In this document: positions 31,245 through 39,003 of the stretch, one piece after another | How the letters are laid out: every line of letters begins with the position of its first letter | Numbering within the stretch: the stretch's first letter is position 1 | Source of the DNA: Phycisphaerae bacterium | Lineage (GTDB): Bacteria > Planctomycetota > Phycisphaerae > UBA1845 > PWPN01 | Direction: 5' to 3' | Assembly (NCBI GenBank): GCA_012719955.1 | Contig: JAAXZI010000206.1 | Coordinates: 1 to 41,303 of the forward strand | Length of the DNA stretch: 41,303 bases | Position numbers and translations under genes: made by a program | The notes under the pieces: generated by a model | The model's database searches: none | What the model was told of the DNA's origin: nothing | What the model saw: the letters and a program-made list of their open reading frames with translations, nothing else

Positions 31245-31572
31245 TCGAGGACTCCTGCGAATCGGCCCCTTCTTTCAGTGAGGTCAAGCTCAACCTCTTA
31301 TCGTTTCCGGCTATGACGGCAAGTCAAGCGACACTTCTTGCCGGCCCGCAACTCAAGCTTAAGGCCGTACTGGGAACCTGGCAAGCCGTCCTGAAGCGTG
31401 TTCCCTCTTCCGCCCGGGGGCATCGCCGTGGCCTGGTCGCCGACAGCCTCATCCTGTGGAAGGACTGATAACCTTGACGCTGTCAGGCGGGAGCGCTAAG
31501 TACTCCAGGGGGCATTAACTCCAGGACCTCGCCCGACGGGAGGCCGTCAAACCATTCCAGAGGAGGTCATCA
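31245..31572. other. 328-bp region upstream of metF and the baeRF gene
   Basis: No secure gene. It holds a 51-codon frame (31313-31468, listed separately) and a possible promoter for the baeRF gene: TTGACG (31474-31479), 17 bases, TAAGTA (31497-31502), with a weak -10. No SAM or cobalamin riboswitch signature is seen for metF on the reverse strand. Confidence 0.45.
31313..31468 (+). CDS. Possible 51-aa ORF, doubtful
   Basis: An ATG-started frame of 51 codons, basic and Leu/Val-rich, divergent from metF. The second half has the strong G/C third-position bias seen in real genes of this window. There is no SD, and I recognise no family. It may be a small gene, a remnant or chance. Confidence 0.2.
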   Translation: MTASQATLLAGPQLKLKAVLGTWQAVLKRVPSSARGHRRGLVADSLILWKD

Positions 31573-32163
31573 ATGCCATTACTGCTCCGAGAAGAACTCA
31601 AAGGCCTGCTGGAGAACCCGCAGGACCCCAGCTTATCCATATTCGCTCCGATGGTTCAGGCGGGCCCCGAGACCCGCCAGAACCCCGTGCGGATCAAGAA
31701 CCTGCTCCGCCAGGCGGAAGAAAAGCTCATTGATCTGGGCATGCGCGGCAACGAGGTGAGTGATTTTCTGGCTCCGGCCCGGAACCTGGTGAAGGACGCT
31801 TCCTACTGGCAGCAACAGGCCACCGCGCTGGTCATTTTCCGCAACCCGACGCTCTTCAAGGCCTATCGGCTGCCCCTGGACGTGGAAGACCTGGTGGTGG
31901 TGGGCAGCACCTTCCACATCAAGCCGTTGCTGCCGTTGCTGGCCAACGACGGACGGTTCTTTATCCTGGCCGTCAGCGAGAACGAGGCGCGCCTCTATTC
32001 TGCGACCCGGCACAACATCAGCGAAGTCCACGTGGAGGACATGCCCAAGAGTCTGGCGGAGGTGCTGAAGTTCGACATCATCGAACCGCGTCCACAATTT
32101 CATTCCATTGCCGCCGGCGGGACACTGACCGCCCGGCCCGGCGCGGCCCCGACCCGGGCCTGA
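31573..32163 (+). CDS. baeRF-family protein, N-terminal part before an in-frame TGA
   Basis: 196 residues from the ATG at 31573, which has a strong AGGAGG. The sequence (ELKGLLENPQDPSLSIFAPM, ETRQNPVRIKNLLRQAEEKLIDLG, DASYWQQQATALVIF, FKAYRLPLDVEDLVVVGSTFHIKPLLPLLANDGRFFILAVSENEARLYSATRHNISEV) matches the start of bacterial archaeo-eukaryotic release-factor-like (baeRF) proteins, thought to act on ribosomes or tRNA. A TGA at 32161 ends it, but the same frame continues after the TGA for 199 codons with the expected C-terminal half. Intact relatives are about 370-400 residues. Confidence 0.8.
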   Translation: MPLLLREELKGLLENPQDPSLSIFAPMVQAGPETRQNPVRIKNLLRQAEEKLIDLGMRGNEVSDFLAPARNLVKDASYWQQQATALVIFRNPTLFKAYRLPLDVEDLVVVGSTFHIKPLLPLLANDGRFFILAVSENEARLYSATRHNISEVHVEDMPKSLAEVLKFDIIEPRPQFHSIAAGGTLTARPGAAPTRA

Positions 32164-32760
32164 TGGCTTCAGGGCCACGGCGAACCCAAGGACCTCGCCA
32201 AGGAACACATCGAGCGTTACTTCCGCGACATTGACCGGGCCCTGCGCGACGTGCTGCAGAATGAGCGGGCCCCGCTGGTGCTGGCCGGCGTCCGCTACTT
32301 CCTGCCGATTTACCAGCAGGTTAACAGCTATCCGCACCTGATGAACGAGATCGTGGAAGGCAACCCGGAAAGGAACCGCAAGAGCCTCCTCGAACTTCAC
32401 CGGGAGGCGTGGAAGATCGTGGAGCCGGTGTTCAAGAAGCGGCAGGAAGAATCCGCCGATCTGTGCCGGATGGCCATCAACCGTGGCAAGGGCTCAAAGG
32501 ACATCAGCGAGGTGTTGCCGGCCGCTTTCAACAGCCGGGTGGACCGCCTGTTCGTTCCCACCGGCATGCAACTGTGGGGCTCATTCAATCCCAGCGACGG
32601 CGGGGTTCGGATCAACTACACGCCGGCCGCGGCCACCGGCGAAGACGACCTGCTCAACCTGGCGGCCTTTCAGACGTATCTCAAAGGCGGCATGGTCTTC
32701 GCGGTCAACCCGAACGAGATGCCGGTGAACAGCAACGTGGCGGCGGCGTATCGGTTTTGA
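32164..32760 (+). pseudogene. baeRF-family protein, C-terminal part after the in-frame TGA
   Basis: The same frame as the upstream part, separated only by the TGA at 32161-32163. It runs WLQGHGEPKDLAKEHIERYFRDIDRALRDVLQNERAPLVLAGVRYFLPIYQQVNSYPHL and ends with GGMVFAVNPNEMPVNSNVAAAYRF, typical for the end of these proteins. No ATG, GTG or TTG occurs in frame before 32251, so independent translation would lose 29 conserved residues. Codon use and conserved character remain intact, which argues for a recent mutation, a sequencing error or readthrough rather than long decay. Confidence 0.7.
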
Positions 32761-32991
32761 GGGAGCAGAGGGGGCAGAGGACGCGGAGGGAATTGAACCG
32801 CAGAGACGCGGAGACGCAGAGAGGAGAATAGAAAGAAAGGGAAGAACAGAAGAATCGACGAAGGAGGTCAGAAGCAACGGGGTAGTGACCTCCTGGTCGT
32901 CGATCCTTCTCTCACTTTTCTTCTATTCTCAGCGTCTCTGCGTCTCCGCGGTTCAATTCCTCCGCCCCCTCCGCGTTCTCCGCCCGCTCCC
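32761..32991. repeat. 231-bp imperfect inverted repeat between convergent genes
   Basis: Left arm 32761-32870 and right arm 32886-32991 are inverted copies with roughly 80 percent pairing by eye, around a 15-base loop. Conserved blocks include GGAATTGAACCGC, GAGACGC repeats, GAGAATAGAA, ATCGACGA and AGGAGGTCA. The CGCAGAGACGCGGAGACGC type of sequence is a known style of dispersed intergenic repeat in many environmental genomes. It fills the whole gap between the baeRF and NagB-like stops and would form a very long hairpin in RNA from either side. Confidence 0.75.
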
Positions 32992-32997
32992 AGACTC

Positions 32998-34008
32998 TCA
33001 ATGCATCTCCGCCTCGCAGGTCCCGATTCCCGGGCGCAGGAAATTGAACTGCACGTTGGGGTGCTCGGCCAGCAGGGACATGGGTACGGAGGCGTCCGCA
33101 ATGCCCTTGGCGATCATGAAGGTGGTCAGCCGCATACCGAAGGGGCTGTCATGCCAGCCGGGATGCCAGATGGAGATTTTCTCCGCCCGCCAGGTTTCCA
33201 TCGGGCCGACGGTAATGGCCTTGTCGGGGACGCCGGGGATGTTCCCCCCGCCGGACGTGCGGGCATTCTGAACCAGGGTCAGCGGGTGCAGATCAACGAT
33301 ACGGGTGCCGAGCTTGCGGTACTCGGCCGGCGGCGGCGGGACATCGGTCCACGGGCCCTCGCGTTTGGGCGGGTCGTTGAACGCCCAGTGCTTGATCTCG
33401 CCCTGCCCGCCCTGCATGATCGCGCAGCGGGCAACATCCCAGCTCTTGATGTAGTCCGTCGGGTTGGCCTTGGGGAAGTGGATGTTCTGCCTGGGCATGG
33501 CCAGGTCCTTGCGGATCCGCCGGAAGCACAGGTCCATGTCCGCCTTGGCAAACGAGAGGGGATGATTCTCGGAAACCTCCCGGCCGTTCTCGTACCATTC
33601 ATCCATGCCCCAGAAATGGGCATGGCGCAGGTTGAGTTCGAGGGCGTTGACCAGTTGGGCGACCAGCGGTAACTGCTCGGTCGGGCCGATCGGGCCGCAG
33701 ATGCCCACCGGATCGTCGGGGGTGGCTTGGCGCCAGGCTTCAATGTACTCCAGGGCCTCGGCCAGGAAGAATTCGTCGCGCGTGTCGTACATCACCACCC
33801 GGAAGCCGTCACGACTCAGCCGGGCCAGATCGTCGGCGGTCAGGCGGGCCACTTCCTCGAGCAATTCCCTGGGCAGCGTGGTGTAATCCCACCAGCCGGG
33901 CGCGATTTTGCTGACCGGACGAGGGCCGGTCAACCGGTAACGGGCCTTGCCTCCCCTCCGGGCAGCCTTCGCTCTTGTCGCCTTTTTGCCTGAAGCTTTC
34001 TTAGCCAT
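32998..34008 (-). CDS. Glucosamine-6-phosphate deaminase/isomerase-like protein (NagB family)
   Basis: 336 residues from the ATG at 34008, with GAGGG six bases upstream. Residues 2 to about 32 are a Lys/Arg/Ala/Gly tail resembling a histone H1 tail. The rest follows the NagB/RpiA/6-phosphogluconolactonase fold: [40 protein letters not shown] (the MDE turn with the isomerase Asp) and [15 protein letters not shown]. In E. coli NagB the last motif is DGHIAFNEP. The His is kept, but the ring-opening Asp141 is replaced by Ile and Glu148 by Asp, so the substrate or chemistry may differ. Function is therefore only assigned to the family. Confidence 0.82.
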   Translation of the reverse strand: MAKKASGKKATRAKAARRGGKARYRLTGPRPVSKIAPGWWDYTTLPRELLEEVARLTADDLARLSRDGFRVVMYDTRDEFFLAEALEYIEAWRQATPDDPVGICGPIGPTEQLPLVAQLVNALELNLRHAHFWGMDEWYENGREVSENHPLSFAKADMDLCFRRIRKDLAMPRQNIHFPKANPTDYIKSWDVARCAIMQGGQGEIKHWAFNDPPKREGPWTDVPPPPAEYRKLGTRIVDLHPLTLVQNARTSGGGNIPGVPDKAITVGPMETWRAEKISIWHPGWHDSPFGMRLTTFMIAKGIADASVPMSLLAEHPNVQFNFLRPGIGTCEAEMH

Positions 34009-34319
34009 GTGATTCCCTCTTTTCACCAGGTGCGCTGTGCCGATCCACGCCATTACGGCCACAACGCGCGTATGCTAACTCGCTTCGCGGGGAAATGCCA
34101 CCGATACTTGCAGTCGCCCGCGATGCTTTCGCTGCCCCGTTCGGATACAATTCAGCCGCCGGGTGGCGGCCCGGTTGAGCGGGATGGCGTGTGTTGCCTT
34201 CCGGGCGCGGGAAGGCCCAGTCGGCGGACAAGATGCGCCCCCCCACGCGACGGGCGCAACATCCAACGGCGAAACGCTCCCGGCGGTTACGGAACTGCTT
34301 CAGGCGCGAGGACACGAAC

Positions 34320-35609
34320 ATGGCGGACGGCAAGTTGCTGATCAAGGGCGGACGGGTGATTGATCCAGCCGCCGGGGTGGACCGGACGGCCGATGTGCTG
34401 CTGGCCGACGGCAAGGTGGCCGGCATCGACAGCAGTCTGTCCGTCCCGGACGCACAGGTGATTGACGCCAGGGGCCGGATCGTCTGCCCGGGCCTGATCG
34501 ACATCCACGTTCATTTCCGCGAGCCCGGCGACGAGGACGAGGAAACCATCGCCACCGGCAGTGCGGCGGCGGTAGCGGGCGGATTTACCAGCGTGGCCTG
34601 CATGCCCAACACCCGTCCCGCGTTGGACGACGAGGCGGGCATCGAGTTCGTCTACCACCAGGCCCGCCGGGCCGACCTGTGCAACGTCTATCCCGTAGGA
34701 GCCATCACCAAGAACCGGGAGGGAGCCGAACTGGCCGAGATGGGCCAGATGATCCGGGCCGGCGCGGTCGGCTTCTCCGACGACGGCACGGGGGTGGCCC
34801 GAACGGGGCTCATGCTGCGGGCCCTCCAGTACGTGAAAATGTTCGACACGCCGATCCTGCAGCACTGCGAAGACCCGGACATGGCTGCCGGCGGGGTGAT
34901 GAACAGCGGGGTCACGGCGGTCCGCCTGGGGCTGCCGGGCATGAACCCGATCGCCGAGGAGCTGATGATTCAGCGGGATTTGACGCTGGTCCGGGCCACC
35001 GGGAGCCGGTACCACGTGGCGCACATTTCGACGGCCCGGGGCGTGGAACTGGTGCGTCAGGCCAAGGCCGCCGGCCTGCCGGTCACCTGCGAGGTCTGCC
35101 CGCATCACCTGCTGCTTACGGAAGAGGCCTGCGCGACCTACGACACGAATTACAAGATGAGCCCGCCTTTACGCACCCGGGCGGACGTTGAGGCGTGTCT
35201 GCAGGGGGTGGTGGATGGGACCATCGATTGCCTGGTGACCGATCACGCCCCCCACGGCGTGCAGGAGAAGGAGCGGGAGTTCCTGGATGCTCCCTTCGGG
35301 ATCATCGGGTTGGAATGCGCGCTACCGCTCTATGTCAAAGCCTTCATCGAGACGGGGCTGATGGACTGGCCGGGGATCATCGAGCGGCTGACGATTCGCC
35401 CCGCACGCGTGCTGTCGCTGGAAAAAGGGACGCTGGCCACCGGCGCCGACGCGGATGTGACCATTATCGATCCGAACCTGCGCTGGACCATCGACGTGCG
35501 CCAGTTCAAGTCCAAGAGCCGAAATTGTCCTTACCACGGCTGGGACGTGACCGGACGGGCCACGCACACCATTGTCGGCGGGAAAATCAAGTATCAACTA
35601 AATCCGTGA
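34320..35609 (+). CDS. pyrC: Dihydroorotase
   Basis: Closes carbamoyl-aspartate to dihydroorotate in pyrimidine synthesis. 429 residues from the ATG at 34320, with GAGG eight bases upstream; a longer frame from 34191 is rejected for lack of similarity. Zinc ligands His63 and His65 lie in DIHVHFREPG, with further metal or substrate residues in QHCED, HVAHIST and VTDHAPH. This is the longer, class I type (about 430 residues), which often works with aspartate carbamoyltransferase, but pyrB is not adjacent. The 3' end overlaps the convergent PilZ gene by 23 bp. Confidence 0.95.
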   Translation: MADGKLLIKGGRVIDPAAGVDRTADVLLADGKVAGIDSSLSVPDAQVIDARGRIVCPGLIDIHVHFREPGDEDEETIATGSAAAVAGGFTSVACMPNTRPALDDEAGIEFVYHQARRADLCNVYPVGAITKNREGAELAEMGQMIRAGAVGFSDDGTGVARTGLMLRALQYVKMFDTPILQHCEDPDMAAGGVMNSGVTAVRLGLPGMNPIAEELMIQRDLTLVRATGSRYHVAHISTARGVELVRQAKAAGLPVTCEVCPHHLLLTEEACATYDTNYKMSPPLRTRADVEACLQGVVDGTIDCLVTDHAPHGVQEKEREFLDAPFGIIGLECALPLYVKAFIETGLMDWPGIIERLTIRPARVLSLEKGTLATGADADVTIIDPNLRWTIDVRQFKSKSRNCPYHGWDVTGRATHTIVGGKIKYQLNP

Positions 35610-35919
35610 ACGACCGGCTCAACCGCAATCCGACGGAATAGAGGCCCCGTCCGCGCGATTCGCAGCGCACGACAGTGGCCTGGTCATCCACCGTCCATTC
35701 GCGTTCCTCGTCCAGATCCAGGACGACGCCTACGCGCTGTCCGGGCCGGGGCACGGAAGCTGCCCGGGTCAGGAAACCGATGCCGCCTTCGCTGATGTCG
35801 TGCGTCCACCCGGTTTGCTCGACGCCGTCGGCGCACCAGCGCAGAGGGCAATCAAATCCGAGTCTCGGGTGCTGGCGGCGCTCGCACACGACACTTTTTT
35901 CCAGCGCATGGATCATCAT
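35587..35919 (-). CDS. Single-domain PilZ protein
   Basis: 110 residues, just one PilZ domain: RRQHPR (residues 14-19) and HDISEGGIGFLT (about 40-51) are the two c-di-GMP-binding motifs, both complete here. Probably a small c-di-GMP receptor acting through a partner. The start is ATG at 35919 or the adjacent ATG at 35916. It overlaps the end of pyrC tail to tail by 23 bp. This is the second PilZ gene of the window. Confidence 0.88.
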   Translation of the reverse strand: MMIHALEKSVVCERRQHPRLGFDCPLRWCADGVEQTGWTHDISEGGIGFLTRAASVPRPGQRVGVVLDLDEEREWTVDDQATVVRCESRGRGLYSVGLRLSRSFTDLVDT

Positions 35920-36318
35920 TCACCCCAGGGTCGTCATTTGTGGTCGGCTCGCGCGGCGCAGGGCTTGAATTTCGAGTCTGCAAATTTCCGCTCATTCCGT
36001 GCGCGATATCGGGCGGGGCTGATAATAAGTTGATTGTTTATGCGTGTTTGAGGAACGCCTCATGCTGAGTTTCCGTTCAGGCGCGATAAAAGTGCTTAAA
36101 TTGTGGAGAAAAAAGGACTTGACGGTTGGCCAGACACTAAACGTGTTGTATATTCCTAGTGGCAGTTGGATCCCCGCAAGACTCCCCTAAGCGACTGCCT
36201 GGCCGGGTAGGAGGCTCGGTTGGGAAACCTGGGTCGCCAAGCAATTGAATGGCGCGTGTGAGGTTGTTTTGGAAGGAAGCGGCATCGGCCGATTGGCCAC
36301 CCTTTTATGGAGCAGGAC
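35920..36318. other. 399-bp AT-richer region upstream of the sigma factor gene
   Basis: No gene. It holds a small TGAGG/CCTCA hairpin (36049-36062), an A-rich patch with TTGACG (36119-36124), a possible promoter ending at 36154, and a leader with a GGCAGT/ACTGCC pairing (36161-36199). Confidence 0.55.
36126..36154 (+). promoter_or_regulatory. Possible promoter of the sigma factor gene
   Basis: TTGGCC (36126-36131), 17 bases, TATATT (36149-36154). A better -35, TTGACG at 36119, would need 24 bases of spacing. The predicted leader is about 160 bases. Confidence 0.3.
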
Positions 36319-37314
36319 ATGGCAGTCATGAATGCTACCGAAAACCCGACGATGGAGACCATCGTCAAGAGGAGCAGAGGAGTCACCCCCGAGGTTCTGC
36401 CGCCGACCCCTGAACAGTTGGCGGCCTTAAGTGAGGCGGATCGTGACCTGCTGAACCACATCCTGCGGGAGCCGGTCGAGTACACCGATCATGACCTGTT
36501 TCAGGATCCCCGCGCCGAGAGCATGCTCTTTGGCGAGGGAACCCTGGAAGGGACGGACACGTGCTTTACGGAGCCGGCCGGAAGCGACCCTTCGCGCACT
36601 CCGTCCGGGGACAAGAACACACTGAGTTCCGCCCAGGAGATTCTCCTGTTCCAGCGGTTTAATTATGCCCGCATGCGGCAGGTGGAATTGCTGCAGGCCT
36701 ACGCCGGACAACAGATGCCGCTGGAGAAGCTGCGCGAGTTGCTGGCCTGGTCGCGCCGGGCGATGGCGGCCCGTGGGCAGATCGCCCAGGCGAATATTCC
36801 GCTGGTGCTGGCCATGGCCAAGCGGACCCGGCTTAACGGCCTGGACTTCAACGAGCTGATTTCAGAGGGCAACTTCGCCCTGCTGCGGAGCGTGGACAAG
36901 TTTGATTGCTCGCGAGGCTACAAGTTCAGCACCTATGCCTGCCGGGCGATCCTCAAGAGCTTCTCCCGCGTGGCCATCCGCACCAGCCGTTATCGGGGCC
37001 GGTTCCCCACCGAGTTCGATCCGACGCTGGAGAAGAGCGATTTCGTGGATCGCAAGCGCGACGGGATCGAATCCGACTGCGTCGAGGAGTTGCGCGAAAT
37101 CCTCACCGAGAATCGCGCTTCCCTCAACGAGATTGAACAGACTGTCATCCGTCAACGTTTCGCCCTTGACGAGTGCGATCCGCAGGCCAAGCCCAAGACA
37201 CTCGAACAGGTCGGCGAGATGATTGGCGTGACCAAGGAACGTGTCCGCCAGATTCAGAACAAGGCCCTCCAGAAGATCCGCTCCATTCTGGAGGACAACT
37301 ATCTGGCGGCCTGA
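36319..37314 (+). CDS. Sigma-70 family RNA polymerase sigma factor
   Basis: 331 residues from the ATG at 36319, chosen because GGAG lies six bases upstream; ATG 36307 is in frame without an SD. The N-terminal 110 residues are poorly conserved and acidic. Region 1.2/2 follows: IPLVLAMAKRTRLNGLDFNELISEGNFALLRSVDKFDCSRGYKFSTYACRAILKSF, with core-binding and -10 recognition elements. Region 4 (KTLEQVGEMIGVTKERVRQIQNKALQKIR) is the -35-binding helix-turn-helix. The region between is short, so region 3 is reduced. It is a primary-like but divergent sigma factor, probably an alternative one. A hairpin ends its transcript. Confidence 0.92.
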   Translation: MAVMNATENPTMETIVKRSRGVTPEVLPPTPEQLAALSEADRDLLNHILREPVEYTDHDLFQDPRAESMLFGEGTLEGTDTCFTEPAGSDPSRTPSGDKNTLSSAQEILLFQRFNYARMRQVELLQAYAGQQMPLEKLRELLAWSRRAMAARGQIAQANIPLVLAMAKRTRLNGLDFNELISEGNFALLRSVDKFDCSRGYKFSTYACRAILKSFSRVAIRTSRYRGRFPTEFDPTLEKSDFVDRKRDGIESDCVEELREILTENRASLNEIEQTVIRQRFALDECDPQAKPKTLEQVGEMIGVTKERVRQIQNKALQKIRSILEDNYLAA

Positions 37315-37346
37315 GACCCCACAAGACCCTGTTTTGCACTCCACGT

Positions 37347-37386
37347 GAAACGGTCGGCGAGAAATCACCGGCCGTTTCCTTATTTG
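37347..37386 (+). terminator. Terminator after the sigma factor gene
   Basis: GAAACGGTCGG (37347-37357) pairs with CCGGCCGTTTC (37368-37378) over 11 bp with one G-T wobble, followed by CTTATTT. It separates the sigma gene from thiSG. Confidence 0.55.
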
Positions 37387-37419
37387 GGGCCCGGCCCCGG
37401 TGGCCGCGCTCCACCCCGG

Positions 37420-37448
37420 TTGCTGCCTCCGTGCCCCATTCGTATAAT
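37420..37448 (+). promoter_or_regulatory. Promoter of thiS-thiG
   Basis: TTGCTG (37420-37425), 17 bases, perfect TATAAT (37443-37448). Predicted start near 37455, leaving a leader of about 20 bases with AGGAGA before the ATG at 37474. There is no room for a TPP riboswitch. Confidence 0.6.
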
Positions 37449-37473
37449 TCGCCATTCCAACCAGGAGAATCTC

Positions 37474-37674
37474 ATGCACGTGGTGGTGAACGGCCGGGAC
37501 ATGGACGTAGAGGCCGGGAAAACCGTTGCGGCCCTGCTGGCCGATTTCCGGCTGCAGCCCAAGTATGTGGCCGTTGAGGTCAACCGCGAGCTGGTTCCGC
37601 GCCGGAATTTTGAGGCGACCCAGCTCCAGGAGGGCGATCATGTGGAGATTGTGACCCTGGTGGGAGGTGGCTAA
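37474..37674 (+). CDS. thiS: Sulfur carrier protein ThiS
   Basis: 66 residues, a ubiquitin-like protein that carries sulfur as a thiocarboxylate on its C-terminal glycine for thiazole synthesis. The ATG at 37474 has AGGAGA upstream. Sequence MHVVVNGRDMDVEAGKTVAALL ... VAVEVNRELVPR ... LQEGDHVEIVTLVGGG, ending in the required Gly-Gly. The thiG ATG follows the stop with no gap. No thiF is in the window. Confidence 0.95.
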   Translation: MHVVVNGRDMDVEAGKTVAALLADFRLQPKYVAVEVNRELVPRRNFEATQLQEGDHVEIVTLVGGG

Positions 37675-38532
37675 ATGCAAAAAGAAAGTCTCAAAGTCGG
37701 TCCCTTCGAGCTGCACTCCCGCCTGTGGGTGGGCACTGGCAAGTACGCCGATTTCGATGTGATGAACGCATGCCTGGAAGCCAGCGGCTGCGAAGTGGTG
37801 ACCGTGGCCGTCCGCCGGGACGTGCTCACCCCCGAGGGCGGTCGCCGGGAACGAAGCCTGCTCGACGCGCTGGACACCCGGCGCTACATCATCCTGCCTA
37901 ACACGGCCGGTTGCTTCAGCCCTGAAGACGCGATTCGCGCCGCCCGGCTGAGCCGCGAGCTGCTGGAAGGGCTTGAAAACCCCGGCGCCCAGTGGGTCAA
38001 GCTGGAAGTGCTGGCCGACAGGCGGACGCTGCTGCCCGACCCGGTAGGCACGCTCCAGGCTACCGAAACCCTGGTCAAGGATGGTTTTGCCGTCCTGGTC
38101 TACACCTCGGACGATCCGATCATGGCCCGGCGGCTCAAGAATGCCGGCGCCACCAGCGTCATGCCGGCCGGCTCGCCCATCGGCAGCGGTCAGGGCATCC
38201 TGAACGCCAACAACATCCGTATCACGTTGGAATACCTCAAGGAAAACGACCCCACCTACCCCGTGATCGTGGACGCGGGGGTGGGCACGGCATCGGATGT
38301 GGCCGTGGCCCTGGAGTTGGGCAGTGACGGCGTGCTGCTGAACACGGCCATTTCCGGCGCGAAGAACCCGCTGCAGATGGCCCACGCCATGCGGCACGCG
38401 GCGGAAGCCGGGCGGCTGGCGTACCTGGCCGGACGGATCCCCAGGAAGCTCTATGCCACCGCGTCGAGTCCCACGGAGGGGGTTATTGCTCCGTCCTCCA
38501 CCTCTTCGGAGGTGGCTCACCCGAGCAAGTGA
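37675..38532 (+). CDS. thiG: Thiazole synthase
   Basis: Condenses deoxyxylulose phosphate, the ThiS thiocarboxylate and an imine from glycine into the thiazole of thiamine. 285 residues, about 20 more than usual because of a Ser/Thr/Pro-rich tail. Lys109 in WVKLEVL is the Schiff-base lysine; [16 protein letters not shown] binds phosphate and [31 protein letters not shown] is typical. It starts directly after the thiS stop. The glycine oxidase thiO lies 13 kb upstream. Confidence 0.96.
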   Translation: MQKESLKVGPFELHSRLWVGTGKYADFDVMNACLEASGCEVVTVAVRRDVLTPEGGRRERSLLDALDTRRYIILPNTAGCFSPEDAIRAARLSRELLEGLENPGAQWVKLEVLADRRTLLPDPVGTLQATETLVKDGFAVLVYTSDDPIMARRLKNAGATSVMPAGSPIGSGQGILNANNIRITLEYLKENDPTYPVIVDAGVGTASDVAVALELGSDGVLLNTAISGAKNPLQMAHAMRHAAEAGRLAYLAGRIPRKLYATASSPTEGVIAPSSTSSEVAHPSK

Positions 38533-38540
38533 GGCCGCAG

Positions 38541-38993
38541 ATGCAGCGTCGCGCGCGAAACCGGATCTGCATCTGGCTGATCATTGGCGGCCTGCTCAAC
38601 GTGCTCGTCTATACCGTCATCTACGGCGCGCTGGGCGGAGACGCCAAGAACGGCGGGCTTGAGTTGGTCCGTCAGCCGGACGGCTCCATGGAGAAGGTCT
38701 ACTATATCGGCGGTCATTACCTGCGCGGCATCGGCGGCCAGCAGAAGCAGGTGCCTGCCTGGGAGTGGTATTACAGCTATCTCCACTCCATCTCCATCTG
38801 GCCCACCCAGGCGGTCATGATCATCTCCATGCTCATCCTGGCCCGGCCGCACATCATCGCCACCATGCGCGAGAACACCTGGATTCGCGGCCCCACTTTC
38901 ATCACCGTGGCGATCACCCTCACGACTGTCCTATACTCGGCCATGACCATCTGGTTCATCATCCAACTCATCCAGGATGTGACCGCCGTCTGA
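38541..38993 (+). CDS. Small membrane protein, unknown function
   Basis: 150 residues from the ATG at 38541; a GTG at 38529 overlapping the thiG stop is possible. Not recognised. Membrane segments: residues about 8-28 ([21 protein letters not shown]), about 72-92 ([18 protein letters not shown]) and a long hydrophobic stretch about 108-146 that could cross twice. Between the first and second lies a polar part with [24 protein letters not shown]. It is in line with thiG and dinG (about 10 bp to each), so it is probably co-transcribed, but a link to thiamine or DNA repair is not implied. Confidence 0.75.
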   Translation: MQRRARNRICIWLIIGGLLNVLVYTVIYGALGGDAKNGGLELVRQPDGSMEKVYYIGGHYLRGIGGQQKQVPAWEWYYSYLHSISIWPTQAVMIISMLILARPHIIATMRENTWIRGPTFITVAITLTTVLYSAMTIWFIIQLIQDVTAV

Positions 38994-39003
38994 CGAGGGA
39001 ACT

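Noticed and set aside
32161-32190. Selenocysteine insertion at the baeRF TGA
   Set aside because: No convincing bacterial SECIS stem-loop follows within the needed distance, and a Sec at this place is not known for the family.
34191-34319. Longer N-terminus for dihydroorotase
   Set aside because: The extra 43 residues are basic and low complexity, without similarity to the family, and the ATG at 34320 has GAGG at a proper distance.
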